Positions 36,214-47,764 of a DNA stretch of 64,000 nt are shown here, in pieces. The position numbers were made by a program, and so were the translations under genes. Source of the DNA: Pisaster brevispinus (Eukaryota > Echinodermata > Asteroidea > Forcipulatida > Asteriidae); assembly GCA_023634235.1 (NCBI GenBank), contig JAMKCF010000013.1, forward strand, positions 9,771,827 to 9,835,826, in the 5' to 3' direction. The notes under the pieces were generated by a model. The model worked only from the letters and a program-made list of their open reading frames with translations, was not told the DNA's origin and did no database searches. The first letter of the stretch is position 1. Each line of letters begins with the position of its first letter.

Positions 36214-37446
36214 TAAATGACTCAGTTCTTCCCATGTTGCGAAAATTTGTAGTAGCGCAAAATTCTTTCTTATCTTTTCCCAACAATTGAGAGGTTTCTT
36301 GTTCCATTACGATTACTTAACTTCAGCTGCAGTGATATGCATCTGTAGGTGAGGAGTATTGGCGTGTTCATGAGCCAACCACTAAGTAAAGAGGCCAATG
36401 TTCGAGGTTTTACCGATGCTTAGTTTTTGTTATGGCCTGATTTGTCACAACGATCCAATGGACCAAAGAAGTGATACATGTAATAAATTAGCCGCCAAGA
36501 AAAACTGAATTGACATCTATAAATCTAAAACTAAACACTATTTATTATATTCCCATCAACCTACTTTAAACATTTTCCGAGTAAAATAACATAGTAATAA
36601 ACAAGGATACTTAAAACTCTGGATTAAATATGACTTGATGCAAAGTGAAACATTATATGGGAATCTGTGTAAATATTGCTCCTGCCGCCGCTCAAACGTT
36701 TGCAACAAAACGTGTAGGTAAAATAAGTAACTGTGAATTTGTTGTCGGTTTTTCTGAGGTGTATTTTAGACCATAATACCCATTCAAGTCAAATTGATAA
36801 CTAGCAGTCTCACAGATGATCCTGTGCCTTTGTTATCAATCGTTTCTTCTCAGTAAGTGTCACACTCTTATACGAGCATTTCTCACCTTTTGAGTTTGTC
36901 ACCAATTTAGTTTTTTCTTGCTTGAACCTGAATTGTTTTTCCGATTGTAATGTTGCGTGTTTTTAAACAACAATCTCGATTTGTGTATTTGATGTTTACC
37001 TTTGTTTTATAATTGTTGCAATTCAACACGTGACTGCTCATGACACTTTTGTGAGTATACATTCTATCATTCCTTTTCAAAATATCGAACACAAAAATGA
37101 GAAATCAAAAACAATTCAACTCCAACAAAACAGACAACAAAAATAACAACAAAACAACGCAACATCAAACATCAATAAAGTAGTGCCAAATAAAAAACTA
37201 AAATTATAAACCCCAACAACTCAAATCTAAGTACATGCATTATCGGAATTAACTCAATATATCTGTGTAATATGAATAATTAATAATTCTTAAAGCAAGT
37301 ATAATCTCTTTTTTGTTTATGCAAGTATATCTTGTTCACTAACATAGTTTGAGTTACCTTACAAATTATTTGTATCCCTTTTCCCGTGTTGCTTTATCCA
37401 AACTTCCCTCTTTTCGTGCTCTTTCTAATTGTCAGATTGACGAAGT

Positions 37447-37553
37447 GCTCAGGAAACACCTTGTTTCTAGAGGTCACAGCGAACGCAGGGTTCAACTTGC
37501 CATCAACAAGGCCCTCAGCATACCACGCCATACTCTTTAGGCCAACACGGGAT
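37447..37553 (+). mobile_element. Penelope-like element internal fragment
   Basis: About 105 bp matching the minus-strand element at 32068-32160, in plus orientation. It encodes GHSERRVQLAINKALSIPRH in one frame and contains 20 bp (AAACACCTTGTTTCTAGAGG region) that the larger copy lacks, explaining one of the frameshifts there. The left end coincides with the break of segmental duplication copy 1. Confidence 0.8.
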
Positions 37554-38745
37554 CTTAACAGTGCAAACGAATTAGCTTCTGCATGTTTAATCTTCTACTG
37601 TCCCTTCCCGGGCTCCGTAGCATAGTAGGCTTAATAAAAACATTAATTTTGTAATCAATCACTTTGAAAAAAGGTACACGAGCTTTGCTTGTTATAAAGA
37701 GTAGAAACAACGTAGGGCAAGTGGTTTGCCCCTACAACACAACTTAATGTTTACGCACAGCGGAAACATCTCATATCGTGTTTCTTATCTGTACAGAGTA
37801 AAAATGTACAGAAAAAAGTTGGAAAGAGCTTATAATTTAATTACACCCTAAACATTACATGCACATATTAAAGAATGTGCTTTAAACATTTTGGTTGAGG
37901 AAAATCAGTGATTGTAACGAGATTTGAAGGAACACAATCATTTTGTTTTCAGGTTTTAGGAAAATTTCTCTTCACTCTTAAAATTCCGTCACACTACAAA
38001 CTCTGTTCTTGCTTTCGAAAAATATATAACACTGAATAAATCTGTCAATGCTTTAGTACTTCGTAAAAACCTGTTTATACAGGTTTTAACGACATAGGAT
38101 CAAAGGTTGTTGCCAAGGTATTCTGTCTATTTTCAAAATGATTTGAGTGCATGCAATATTTTGAGCCCTTGAAATGATTTCGAGGGTATAAAAACACGTA
38201 TTTTGACCACTTGTCGTGCTTTCGAAATAACAATAATGAAACCATTTGAGCATAAAAGAAAATCTATGGAATGCGTGAAGTGATTAAAGCTCATGAAATG
38301 GTTTATACCGAGGGGAAAACTTGTTTTGGTAATGGATCATTTATTCAAAGCAACCACTATAATTCTTTTCGAGCCTACCGCAATAATTCATTTCGAGCCA
38401 AAAACAAAAAACTAAACAAAAAACAAACAAGCAAACAAATAACATTTGACTTGAAAGCTTTAAACTGTATACCTGTATCAATCCTCTAGGGAAACATTTC
38501 GGTCTGAAATGCTATCAAAGAAAGCACCGCTGCTCATTTCGAGCGTCGCAATTTTCACGGTGAGTTTCATATGATTTGCCCAAATTCATTAATTTAACTA
38601 AAATACAATATTGTTTATTGTCCTTTACACTAAAACGTGACCAACAATTTTATTGAATAAGAACTTTCTTGAAACTAGAGGATGGGAATGAGGTATATTT
38701 GGTGCATTTTTTTTAGGGACTTATTTCAACGTGATACCTGCACTC
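37554..38745. other. Intergenic stretch without recognised gene
   Basis: No coding or structural feature recognised apart from occasional TTTCGAG-containing words near 38170-38400 that recall the foldback monomer. Confidence 0.4.
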
Positions 38746-38747
38746 AT

Positions 38748-39290
38748 AAGGGTCATTCCGTGCCAAATCACCTAAAATCCTGAAAAATTTGGCAGGCTCC
38801 GCCTCAGATTTTGCTCGTATTTTTTTAAACGATCCCCTATGGGTGCCATGAACACACGCACAATTTTAGAATCCTACTCCTCATAATTTGTGAGATATGA
38901 CCCCTAAAAAATTAAGCCCCGCCCCTTCAAATTGACTATTTGTGTTTTCGGCTTTTTTAGAGGTCTGTATCTACAAATGGAGGTAAGATAAATAGCTACA
39001 AATTATTTTGAAGGGTATCTGGTATCCCATTAACTAAATTGTGTTGTCAAAAGTAGCACAGGTCATTTGTATATCACGGTGTAGGTCTTTAAAAACGGAC
39101 ATTTTAGCCAGCGTGATGACTTTTCGTTACTTTTGAAACCCCCTAGAGCCCAAGTGAAATGTCCGATTGAGGAGGAGTAAAATTTTGCGTGCGTTCATGG
39201 CAACCATAGGGGATCATTAACAACAAAATTAGCAAAATCTGAGACGTAGCCTGCCAACCCATCAGGTGAGTTAGCGGAATGATCTTTAAG
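38748..39290. mobile_element. MITE with long terminal inverted repeats
   Basis: The left end GGGTCATTCCG... and the right end ...CGGAATGATCTTT are inverted relative to each other. Inner inverted matches include TTGGCAGGCTCCGCCTCAGA against TCTGAGACGTAGCCTGCCAA and GATCCCCTATGGGTGCCATG against its diverged complement, giving arms of more than 120 bp. About 540 bp in total, no coding capacity. A clear target duplication was not found. Confidence 0.75.
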
Positions 39291-39625
39291 GGACTTATCA
39301 CTATTAACCATGCTTAAAGTTTGTGCTCAAACTCTCATGGAAAAATACCATTTCAATTGTAATTACACAGAGCTTAAACAACCTGCGGGTGAAAACCGTA
39401 TGGGCAATGTATACATCTTTGTTTTCTGCCGGAAGACGAGAAGTTTTACACTATTCCACAACTGTTTCTAAATTCTGGTTCTTTTCGGAACCACCACAGC
39501 TCACACAAAGATGTTGTTACCCAAGGTTGTCACCCGCGACTAACTTCTTTAATTTATTCTGAATTAGGAAACAGTGTAGGGTATTACAAATTTTACTTTT
39601 TAAAATTTAATTTAGATAAACATAC

Positions 39626-39686
39626 CTTCAAATAGTCCGATAAATATGACGAGGAACACGAGCCGTGCATAAAACTGACCCGCTAT
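39626..39686 (-). pseudogene. Duplicated gene 2 first exon with lost start codon
   Basis: Paralogue of the signal peptide exon at 29075-29135. The donor (GAAG/GTATGT) and hydrophobic core are kept, but the initiator is ATA (39684-39686) rather than ATG, and no in-frame ATG lies just upstream. Either a dead remnant of a duplicated gene or an alternative first exon that uses another start. Confidence 0.7.
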
Positions 39687-40209
39687 GCCGGAGCTGCTGA
39701 TGAAGTCAGTGTTAATATTAACGTGGATTTAAATCTATGTCAATGTCTGTAAAAAAAAGTGTTCCTTGTTACAAAACATTGAACTTGGGAAATCGTTTCG
39801 TTGGTTATAGCCCAAAAATCATAATGATTACTGTTTTAACTAAATTGTAGAGTTGGATGCCTTCCAAAAACACCAATGACGTCTCATGATCCTGGAGTGT
39901 AGGGATACATTCCTTTTGATTATAAACACAAAATAGTTCCTCTTCAAACAAATCGGACATCCTGTCCTTCGCTATCAGTTCCGCATTAGAGTTGATAAAA
40001 ACCAGATAAAAACTTACTATGTGTGTGATGTAATATAAGGAAACATAAAAAAAAAAAAAAAAAAAATATTGCGTGTTTTAGTTAAACAAAACCCACAAAA
40101 AACGCTATGAAAACTGTCACTTGGCACCATCCCAAGGTTATGACTCACCATTAATTTAACCATCACATAAGGCTTTTATCTTATAGTTAAACAAATAATA
40201 ATAAAACAG

Positions 40210-40620
40210 TTAAGAAGTCGGCAGGGCTCCCATTTCAGTTTCGATATTTAATAAATGTAAAAGAAGGAGTTCAACAAATTGTAAACATGTTACATTTTCA
40301 CAAACATGTTTAAAATGTTTGGTTTGAAAACTATGCAAGAAAGTTTTACAACGACGCTTTTTGCAAGTTGCAAATTTAAACCAGTAATCTGGATCAGCCT
40401 TATGCATTCGGTTATTCATCAGCTCTGGCCATCGCCCGTTTTTATTAAAACAGGTCTTCAAGTATAACTTCAGGGTTTTTAAGCACCGCTGGGTAAATAA
40501 CACCGAGGATTCCACCATCACCTCTGCCCCATTCTCCTTTAAATGGATGGGTTGATCTACTAATTTCTTGCTCTTCCTGAAACTATTGGTGTTGGCTAGC
40601 GCAGCACACCAGACTGTCAA
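40210..40620 (-). CDS. Hypothetical 136-codon reading frame in duplication copy 2
   Basis: Open frame without ATG (TTG at its 5' limit) encoding a Lys/Cys-rich sequence with RCLKTLKLYLKTCFNKNGRW and TCKKRRCKTFLHSF. Not recognised as any family. The copy 1 counterpart (about 29650-30110) has a TAG at the KEN position and is interrupted by a palindrome, so the frame is not maintained in both copies. Could be an exon or an old transposon piece; coding status is doubtful. Confidence 0.3.
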   Translation of the reverse strand: MTVWCAALANTNSFRKSKKLVDQPIHLKENGAEVMVESSVLFTQRCLKTLKLYLKTCFNKNGRWPELMNNRMHKADPDYWFKFATCKKRRCKTFLHSFQTKHFKHVCENVTCLQFVELLLLHLLNIETEMGALPTS

Positions 40621-43303
40621 CCCGGATCTTGTACCAGAGACTGTTTACTTTGCTTCACTCTACAATACAGTACAACACAATTTGGAGCGGTTTAAGTTTA
40701 TTTGCTGTGGTTGCTGAATAGAAACATCCCAATCTTGGGTCTAGTTGCAACTTGGAGATAGACTGAAGTTTTTGTTTACAATATGATCTCCAATCAGATC
40801 CACTCTATTTAAACAATGACGAAGATCAAAAGACCAGTTTGACTCTAAAAGATGTACATTTAGCCTAAATTAAGCCCGGGCATTCGGCTTTGTCATCATG
40901 CAATGCAGCTATTCAATTTGAAGTTTTATTGATTTTTTTTAACCATGTGTGTCTGTCTTTATATATATATGTTGTTTTGATAGTGTCCCAGGTAGAAACA
41001 ACATAAATTTAGCGCTATAAGTACGAGTTTTCGTGAGGTTGCTACTTTATTGACTTACCTACACTGTTCCCAGACAAGAAGAGTAATAGTTGCAACATTT
41101 CCAGTGACCAGTTTATGAAAGAAGAGTGTTATCTAAAAGCCAGGTTAGTCTGATTTCTTATGGTGAACAAGTATGTGGTTAAATTGACCTTTAGCGTGCC
41201 ATTCATCTCCCTTCTAACCAACATTCAGATTGTGAGCAAATAGATAGGTCTGATCCCGTTTCGGTTACGAGAATGAGGAACACTGGGGAAAGATGGGACA
41301 CGGGGTAAGATGGAACATTGCTGATTCAGTGTGCTAAAATATACCAAGAAGTATTTCTGGCAAACCTTCTTTCTGCAGAATAGTTTCGTCCATAGTCTGT
41401 CTCTGGAGTTCACCCTTTTACCGTTTTCTTGTTTTATTAACGTGAATGGCGGAAAACAAATGTACGAGGCCGTTGTAAGATTTCACGCGCCAGATTATGT
41501 ACGTGCAGGTTACAATAATTGTCCATGCGTATTTTTGAAAGACTGTCATTACTTTTTTAAAACAGCACTTGACTCGTTTTATGAGCACATTATTGAGTGT
41601 CTGCTGATTGAATGCAGAAATATATTGTAATGAGTTCCATTTTAGCCCAGAAGTCATTTCGGTGATGTAAAATGAGTCAATTGAAATGAAAATACAAATA
41701 ATTTGTTTTTCAACACAACCGTAACAAATGCTCAAATGTGTAAACTACTGTTTAACATTAAAGTTTTGATAAAAAAAAAGAAGAAAAAAAAGATTACACT
41801 TACTTATCACACTTAAAACTTACGGTTCTGGTAAAGTTCATACAATTTGTGTTCTATTTTTCCTCAATCTGATCCTATTTGAATAGTTCTTTAGCCTGTC
41901 ATTGATAAAGTGCATGCGGCCCACTTTAACCCAAATAATAGGGGAAACCGGGAAACATAATCAAATTGTATAAAGTAAAGTTTTAATATCTAAAACTTGT
42001 CACAAACCCTTGAAATTTCATAAAAATGTGAAAATATAAACAATCTTTAGAATAAGTAAATCCACGTGACAGTTTAAGGTAACAATCAATTTATTTTATC
42101 AAAATCTGTCTCATTTTGACCCAGTGCACTACCCCATTTCATTGTTCATATTATTATAGCAATTTATAAGAACACGACGAGTAAGGGCATTGAGTTTTGT
42201 ACGTTCTTAAAATATGCTCTTGCCTTGACTATAACACAGAATACAATCTTTCTGATGCATGCTATTACAGACGTCTTCGTCAATTTGGAATCCCATTGGA
42301 TTTGTATACGTAGACCCTTCCGTCCTAAAAATTGCCCAATGGAAATATATTTTGAAGTAACTGTTGTCCTTAAAAAAAATGTATATAAAATAAGACACGT
42401 TTTTTTCCTCTGAGTTATTTGGTCTCGTTTAAGAAGCCAAAAATTGAAATTATGTTTTGTGTATAGATGTTTTGCGTTTTTTTTAACGCAGGCATCGGTA
42501 GACCAATCAGAATATATGCGACAGTTAAAATAAGCTAATTGAGGAAGGGCAATTTCCGTATCACAGCACTGACACATACGACCACAAGAAAGAGTACACG
42601 AATTAACAAGAAGTCCATTTACAAATGTTTATTTGGTTTATCGATTAATGACTGTATATATGATCCGATACAATATTAGCAAAGCATTGCGATACATGCA
42701 TTAGTCAAATTAATATTACACTACTCTAAAAAACCGGATATCAAAAATTAGACTGTATTAGCTAAATACCACTTCCTGGAATGTAATTGAGTGTTGTGTA
42801 ATTAAGTTGTAACAATAGTTGATCAAAACAGGTAATTTGTTTGATATAGGTTGCAGATTATGCTGGTAAGCAGTCGTGTTGACATTTACAAAGTACAGAT
42901 TGTGTGATCAGAAACACTCTTTATTTAGCCAATTAATGCTAATGATTATTGGTGTCTGGTTTCCCATTGGTGTCTGAGAAGTTGCTCAGTTTTGTACCTA
43001 TTCAAGCTGATCAATCGCTGTACCTTAGCGGTATAGCTGAACTCAAAATTATTACTAATTAGTAACCAACTATTGTCATCATAAATTATTCGTTTTTTAT
43101 GTAATAGTCCATCCTTATATCAACGCATACAAACATTACAATTTAGACGCCGTTCACTTGTATAAATAAATCACCCAGTGTCTTATGTTTACAAATCCCA
43201 TAGTTGGTCTTATACTGTATTAAAAACAAAACAAACATCTAGTCGTCTAGACGTTTTGATCGGTTAATTAAAAAGTCACAAAGTTATAAGCATGACTTCG
43301 CAA

Positions 43304-43343
43304 AAAAAAAAAAAAAAAAAAAGAAGAAGAAGAAGAAGAAGAA
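43304..43343. repeat. Poly(A)/(GAA)n microsatellite, copy 2
   Basis: A run of about 20 A residues followed by six or seven GAA repeats; expanded relative to copy 1 at 36190. Confidence 0.85.
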
Positions 43344-44889
43344 GTTAATGACTCAGTTCTTCCCATATTACGAAAATTTGTAGTAGCGCAAAAAATTTCT
43401 TTCTTATCTTTTCCCAACAATTGAGAGGTTTGTTGTTCCATTACGATTACTAAACCTCAGCTGCAGTGATATGCATCTGTAGGTGAGGAGTGCTGGCGTG
43501 TTCATGAGCCAACCACTAAGTAAAGAGGCCAATGTTCGAGGTTTTACCGATGCTTAGTTTTTGTTATGGCCTGATTTGTCACAACGATCCAATGGACCAA
43601 AGAAGTGATACATGTAATAAATTAGCCGCCAAGAAAAACTGAATTGACGCCTATAAATCTAAAACTAAAGACTATTTATTTTAAATTTTTAAGCATTTTT
43701 TAACCGAACATGTGATTTATTGCCTAGTGCTGGGTATAAAAAACCCCAAACCAAAACACTCCCTGCTAGAAGGTTTATCCAAGGTAAAGAAGAAAAGGGG
43801 AAAATAAACGTATGTTAGATAAAGATAAGTACATACATAAATGCATACGTAATTTTATTACATATTTAATCGATACTTATTATCTTAAAAGCGAGCCAGT
43901 GCAATGCTACGGTGAAACGTTGTAGTTATACTTGTAGGCAAACAATTGGAATATTCCCATCTATCTTTCTTTAACATTTCCCGAGTAAAATAACATAGTA
44001 ATAAACAAGGATACTCAAAACTCTGGATTAAATATGACTTGATGCAAATAAGTAAAACATTATATGGGAATCTGTGTAAATATTGCTCCTGCCGCCGCTC
44101 AAACGTTTGCAACAAAACGTGTAGGTAAAATAAATAACTGCGAATTTGTTGTCGGTTTTTCTGAGGTGTACTTTACACCAAAATACCCATTCAAGTCAAA
44201 TTGTTAACTAGCAGTCACAAAGATGATGCTGTGCCTTTTTTATCAACCGTTTCTTCTCAGTAAGTGTCACACTCTTATACGAGCACTTGTCACTTTTTGA
44301 GTTTTTCACCAATTTAGTTTTTTCTTGCTTGAACCTGAATTGTTTTTCCGATTGTAATGTTAAGTTTTTCTTAAGTACAATTATAATAACCCATTGCGTG
44401 TTTTAAACTACAATCTCGATTCGTTTATTTGATGTTTACCTTTGTTTTATAATTGTTGCAATTCAACACGTGACTGCTCATGACACTTTTGTGAGTATAC
44501 ATTCTATCATTCCTTTTCAAAATAGCAAACACAAAAATGAGAAATCAAAAACAATTCAACTCCAACAAAACAGACAACAAAAATAACAACAAAACAACGC
44601 AACATCAAACATCAATAAAGTAGTGCCAAATAAAAAACTAAAATTATAAACCCCAACAACTCAAATCTAAGTACATGCATTATCGGAATTAACTAAATAT
44701 ATCTGTGTAATATGAATAATTAATAATTCTTAAAGCAAGTATAATCTCTTTTTTGTTTATGCAAGTATATCTTGTTCACTAACATAGTTTGAGTCACCTT
44801 ACAAATTATTTGTATCCCTTTTCCTGTGTTGCTTCATCCAAACTTCCCTCTTTTCGTGCTCTTTCTAATTGTCAGATTGACGAAGTGCT

Positions 44890-45785
44890 TTTCGCGCTGT
44901 CAATTATTTCGTGATTGTGGTTAGAATCCACCTTTGGCTAACGTTTCCCCTTTACGCTTTACCCATACGAGGGTTTATCCCCGCTTCTAAATAAAACAAC
45001 TACAAACCTTATTGATGAGTCCTTTATATGTCTTATAATAAAACGCAAGTTTATGACAAAGTTGTGATCTTAGTTTTCAGTAGGATAGCTTACTTTCGTT
45101 TAGTTTTGTTCCACTGAGCTCATACTTACCGTTTAAGCAAATCAAACTAACATTGCTTACCTTTAAATTACAGAAAATTGTTTTAACTCGCACAGCCATT
45201 TGTTTTTTTAATAAGGGAAATGGAGTGCCCCTTCAATGTACAATACAACTCCGCAAATTCATTATTACAACGGTCCACATAGAACAGTGTCAATATTATT
45301 GTCAAGCCAGCTATGGAGGACATGTTAAATTGTATTTAATAAGACCACATGTAATACTTTTCAAGCAATCGTATAAATACTGTGACCTCCGCTACAACAT
45401 CTGAACAAACATTTCGGGCCAAGATAAGAGGGCGGTGGTGATTGCTTTCCTCTTCCTGTGCTAGATATCCAAAAGGGCCACATTGAATTCGAATTGGGGG
45501 CTTTTGGCCACACAAAGCGTTTGTTTTCTAAATGGTGGAAAGACATATTATAAGAAAAATATAATGATTCACATAAAAAACCTCTTGAAATTGTGTGGTT
45601 TTATGTAATTTCTTGACAGAACACGGTCCGCTTTTTTGTAGAACCAAATTTTCGACTGCACAAAAATACGGCGTGCGGACCGTATAATGTTCGCTGCTTG
45701 TATAAAGAGGCAAATTTTCATTTGTGAATCACTATACTCACTAAACACAAAACCTTGTTTTGCCTATGAACAACACTTAAAAAGA

Positions 45786-45786
<1 letters not shown>
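44890..45786. other. Intergenic stretch without recognised gene
   Basis: No gene or repeat recognised. An imperfect inverted pairing of ACGGTCCGC near 45625 and GCGGACCGT near 45676 is present. Confidence 0.4.

Positions 45787-45864
<78 letters not shown>
45787..45864. repeat. (AAT)n microsatellite, the 3' tail of the LINE
   Basis: About 25 AAT repeats; on the minus strand (ATT)n directly follows TATAAATGCAATACATT, the typical tail of L2/CR1-like elements. Confidence 0.9.
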
Positions 45865-47500
45865 TATTGCATTTATATTGCGCTCCAGGTTCAGCCTGTT
45901 CGAGGGCGCATAACAGTAAAAATGCTATAAGAAAATTACATAGAAAGCAGTTTAAGAAAAGTACACCAGTAAAAATCATAAGCAAAATAGAAATCAAAGC
46001 CTTAAAGGCAAAAAAGGTGCATGAACACCACAATACTATAAAAGCTGTAAAAACAATGCAACTTAGGTACAATCAAGCATTTAAAAAGTTCTCGGTCAAA
46101 TATAAACTATAAAAACCGACAGATACAAAATACACTGCACATCACCAATGCTTTCTTAAAAAGGAAAGTTTTAAGTTTGGATTTAAAAAGACTGTGAGTG
46201 GAGTTTACTCATATGTGTAGGCAAGTTATTCCATAGATAAGATGCTGCTGAATAAAAAACACGATTTTCTAAAGTAGCCAGCATTTTGCCCTTTGTGTAT
46301 TCTAAAAAGATTACACCTGTTGTGACATCTTTGACTTCTGACAGTAATTATTTCATTTAAATATGTAGGAACAAGGTCATGTAAACATTTAAAAACCATT
46401 ACTAACATCTTGAATTCAACCCTAAACTTAACAGGAAGCCAGTGTAATCTGGTAAGAATGGGACTGATGTGACTCCAACGGTGAGAATTCGAAACCAGCC
46501 GAGCTGCAGCATTTTGAATCCTTTGTAGCTTTGACAACTAAAATCTAGGCAACCCATAAAGTAACCCATTGCAATAATCCAGGCGGCTACGTAACAAAAG
46601 CATTAATTAAAATAGTTAGTGACCTAGATGACAAATACTTGCTAATACGTTTAATGATGTAGAGATGATAATAAGCTGCAGAACAAACTTTAGTAACATG
46701 AGTAGACATAGACATTGCAGAATCAAACCATGTGCCAAGATTCTTAACACAATGAACAGGCACAATATTAGAATCACCAACAACAATACCTGGAATATTA
46801 ATCTTAGACAGCTGATGCTTTGTCCCGAGACAAATAAATTGTGTTTTAGTGTCATTTAACATAAGTCTATCATAAAACGTCCCAGTTCTAATGTCTTTAA
46901 CATAGCTTTCCATAGCAGAAATAGAATCAGATTGATTGATCACACTGTTAGGCTTAAAAGATAAATACAACTGTGTATCATCTGCATAACAAAGAGAATT
47001 AGGCAAATGGTGTTCGATGACATCAACAAGAACAGAAAAATAAACTTAACAAAAGTGGTCCAAGACAAGAACCCTGGGGTATGCCACACATAAGGTCAAG
47101 TTTGTCGGACTTGGTGCCCTGTATGAGAATACGCGGACTTCTACCCTGTAAATATGATTTAAACCAATCTAGTGCCTGACCGGCAATGCCAAATTTATTA
47201 TTCAAACGAAACAGCAAAATGGAGTGATCGACAGTGTCAAATGCAGAACTAAGATCAAGTAAAATAAGAAGAATAACATGTTGTGAATCTATTTTTAAGA
47301 AAATATCAGTGTTCAACTTAATGAGTGTGGTTTCTGTACTATTGTTTTTCCTGTAAGCCGACTGAAGGGGCGGGTACAAATTATTAACAGTCATATGACT
47401 TTGAAACTGATTGAATACTGCCCTTTCAACTAATTTGGAAATGAAAGATAGATTGCTTACAGGACGATAGTTTTCTAACCGTTTAACATGAGACTGACCT
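45787..47500 (-). mobile_element. 5'-truncated L2/CR1-like LINE
   Basis: On the minus strand, frames at 47023-47497, 46587-47006 and 46226-46537 cover the RT domain: LENYRPVSNLSFISKLVE, YRKNNSTETTLIKL, LLDLSSAFDTVDHSILL, GIPQGSCLGPLL, then YADDTQLYLSF with the YADD active site, and a C-terminal IQNAAARLV segment. Frameshifts split the frames. The 3' UTR ends in GCGC...TATAAATGCAAT followed by (ATT)n. It lies 270 bp past the stop codon of gene 1, between the two receptor genes. Confidence 0.85.
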
Positions 47501-47764
47501 AAAAATGTTCAATATCTAAATTGTGCACGAAAGAAGTGTTGAAAACAATCAAAAAGGAACTACAACATTCTTAAGATATCAAATCATCAAAGTACACAAA
47601 TAGTAGGTAATTACAGCAAATAGACACGGACGAAGATGGATTTAAAAATGAAACTTGAGAGTGAAATCAAAAACATGGCAGCCCACATGAAGAGCGCCCT
47701 CATTATTAGAAGCAATTCCAAACAGCAAAGTTTTGAGTAATTTGAAGGCACGCAATGTGCCCAT

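Larger units (their letters stand above)
29010..37449. repeat. Segmental duplication, copy 1 (interrupted)
   Basis: Two blocks, about 29010-30440 and 33830-37449, are collinear with 39555-44889 at high identity over about 5 kb. The copy contains gene 2 exon 1 and its upstream DNA. Between the blocks lie a SINE and a Penelope-like element absent from copy 2. The right edge falls exactly where a Penelope fragment begins (GACGAAGTGC/TCAGGAAACACC). Confidence 0.85.
39555..44889. repeat. Segmental duplication, copy 2
   Basis: Collinear with 29010-30440 plus 33830-37449. It is uninterrupted at the site (about 40965-40990) where copy 1 carries the SINE and Penelope element, so it shows the pre-insertion state. 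It also holds about 280 bp at 43680-43960 absent from copy 1, and a longer A/GAA tract at 43304-43343. Confidence 0.85.

Noticed and set aside
45687..46112. Poly-Asn frame of 141 codons
   Set aside because: Product of the (AAT)n tail of the LINE, and the mirrored poly-Leu frame is its complement.
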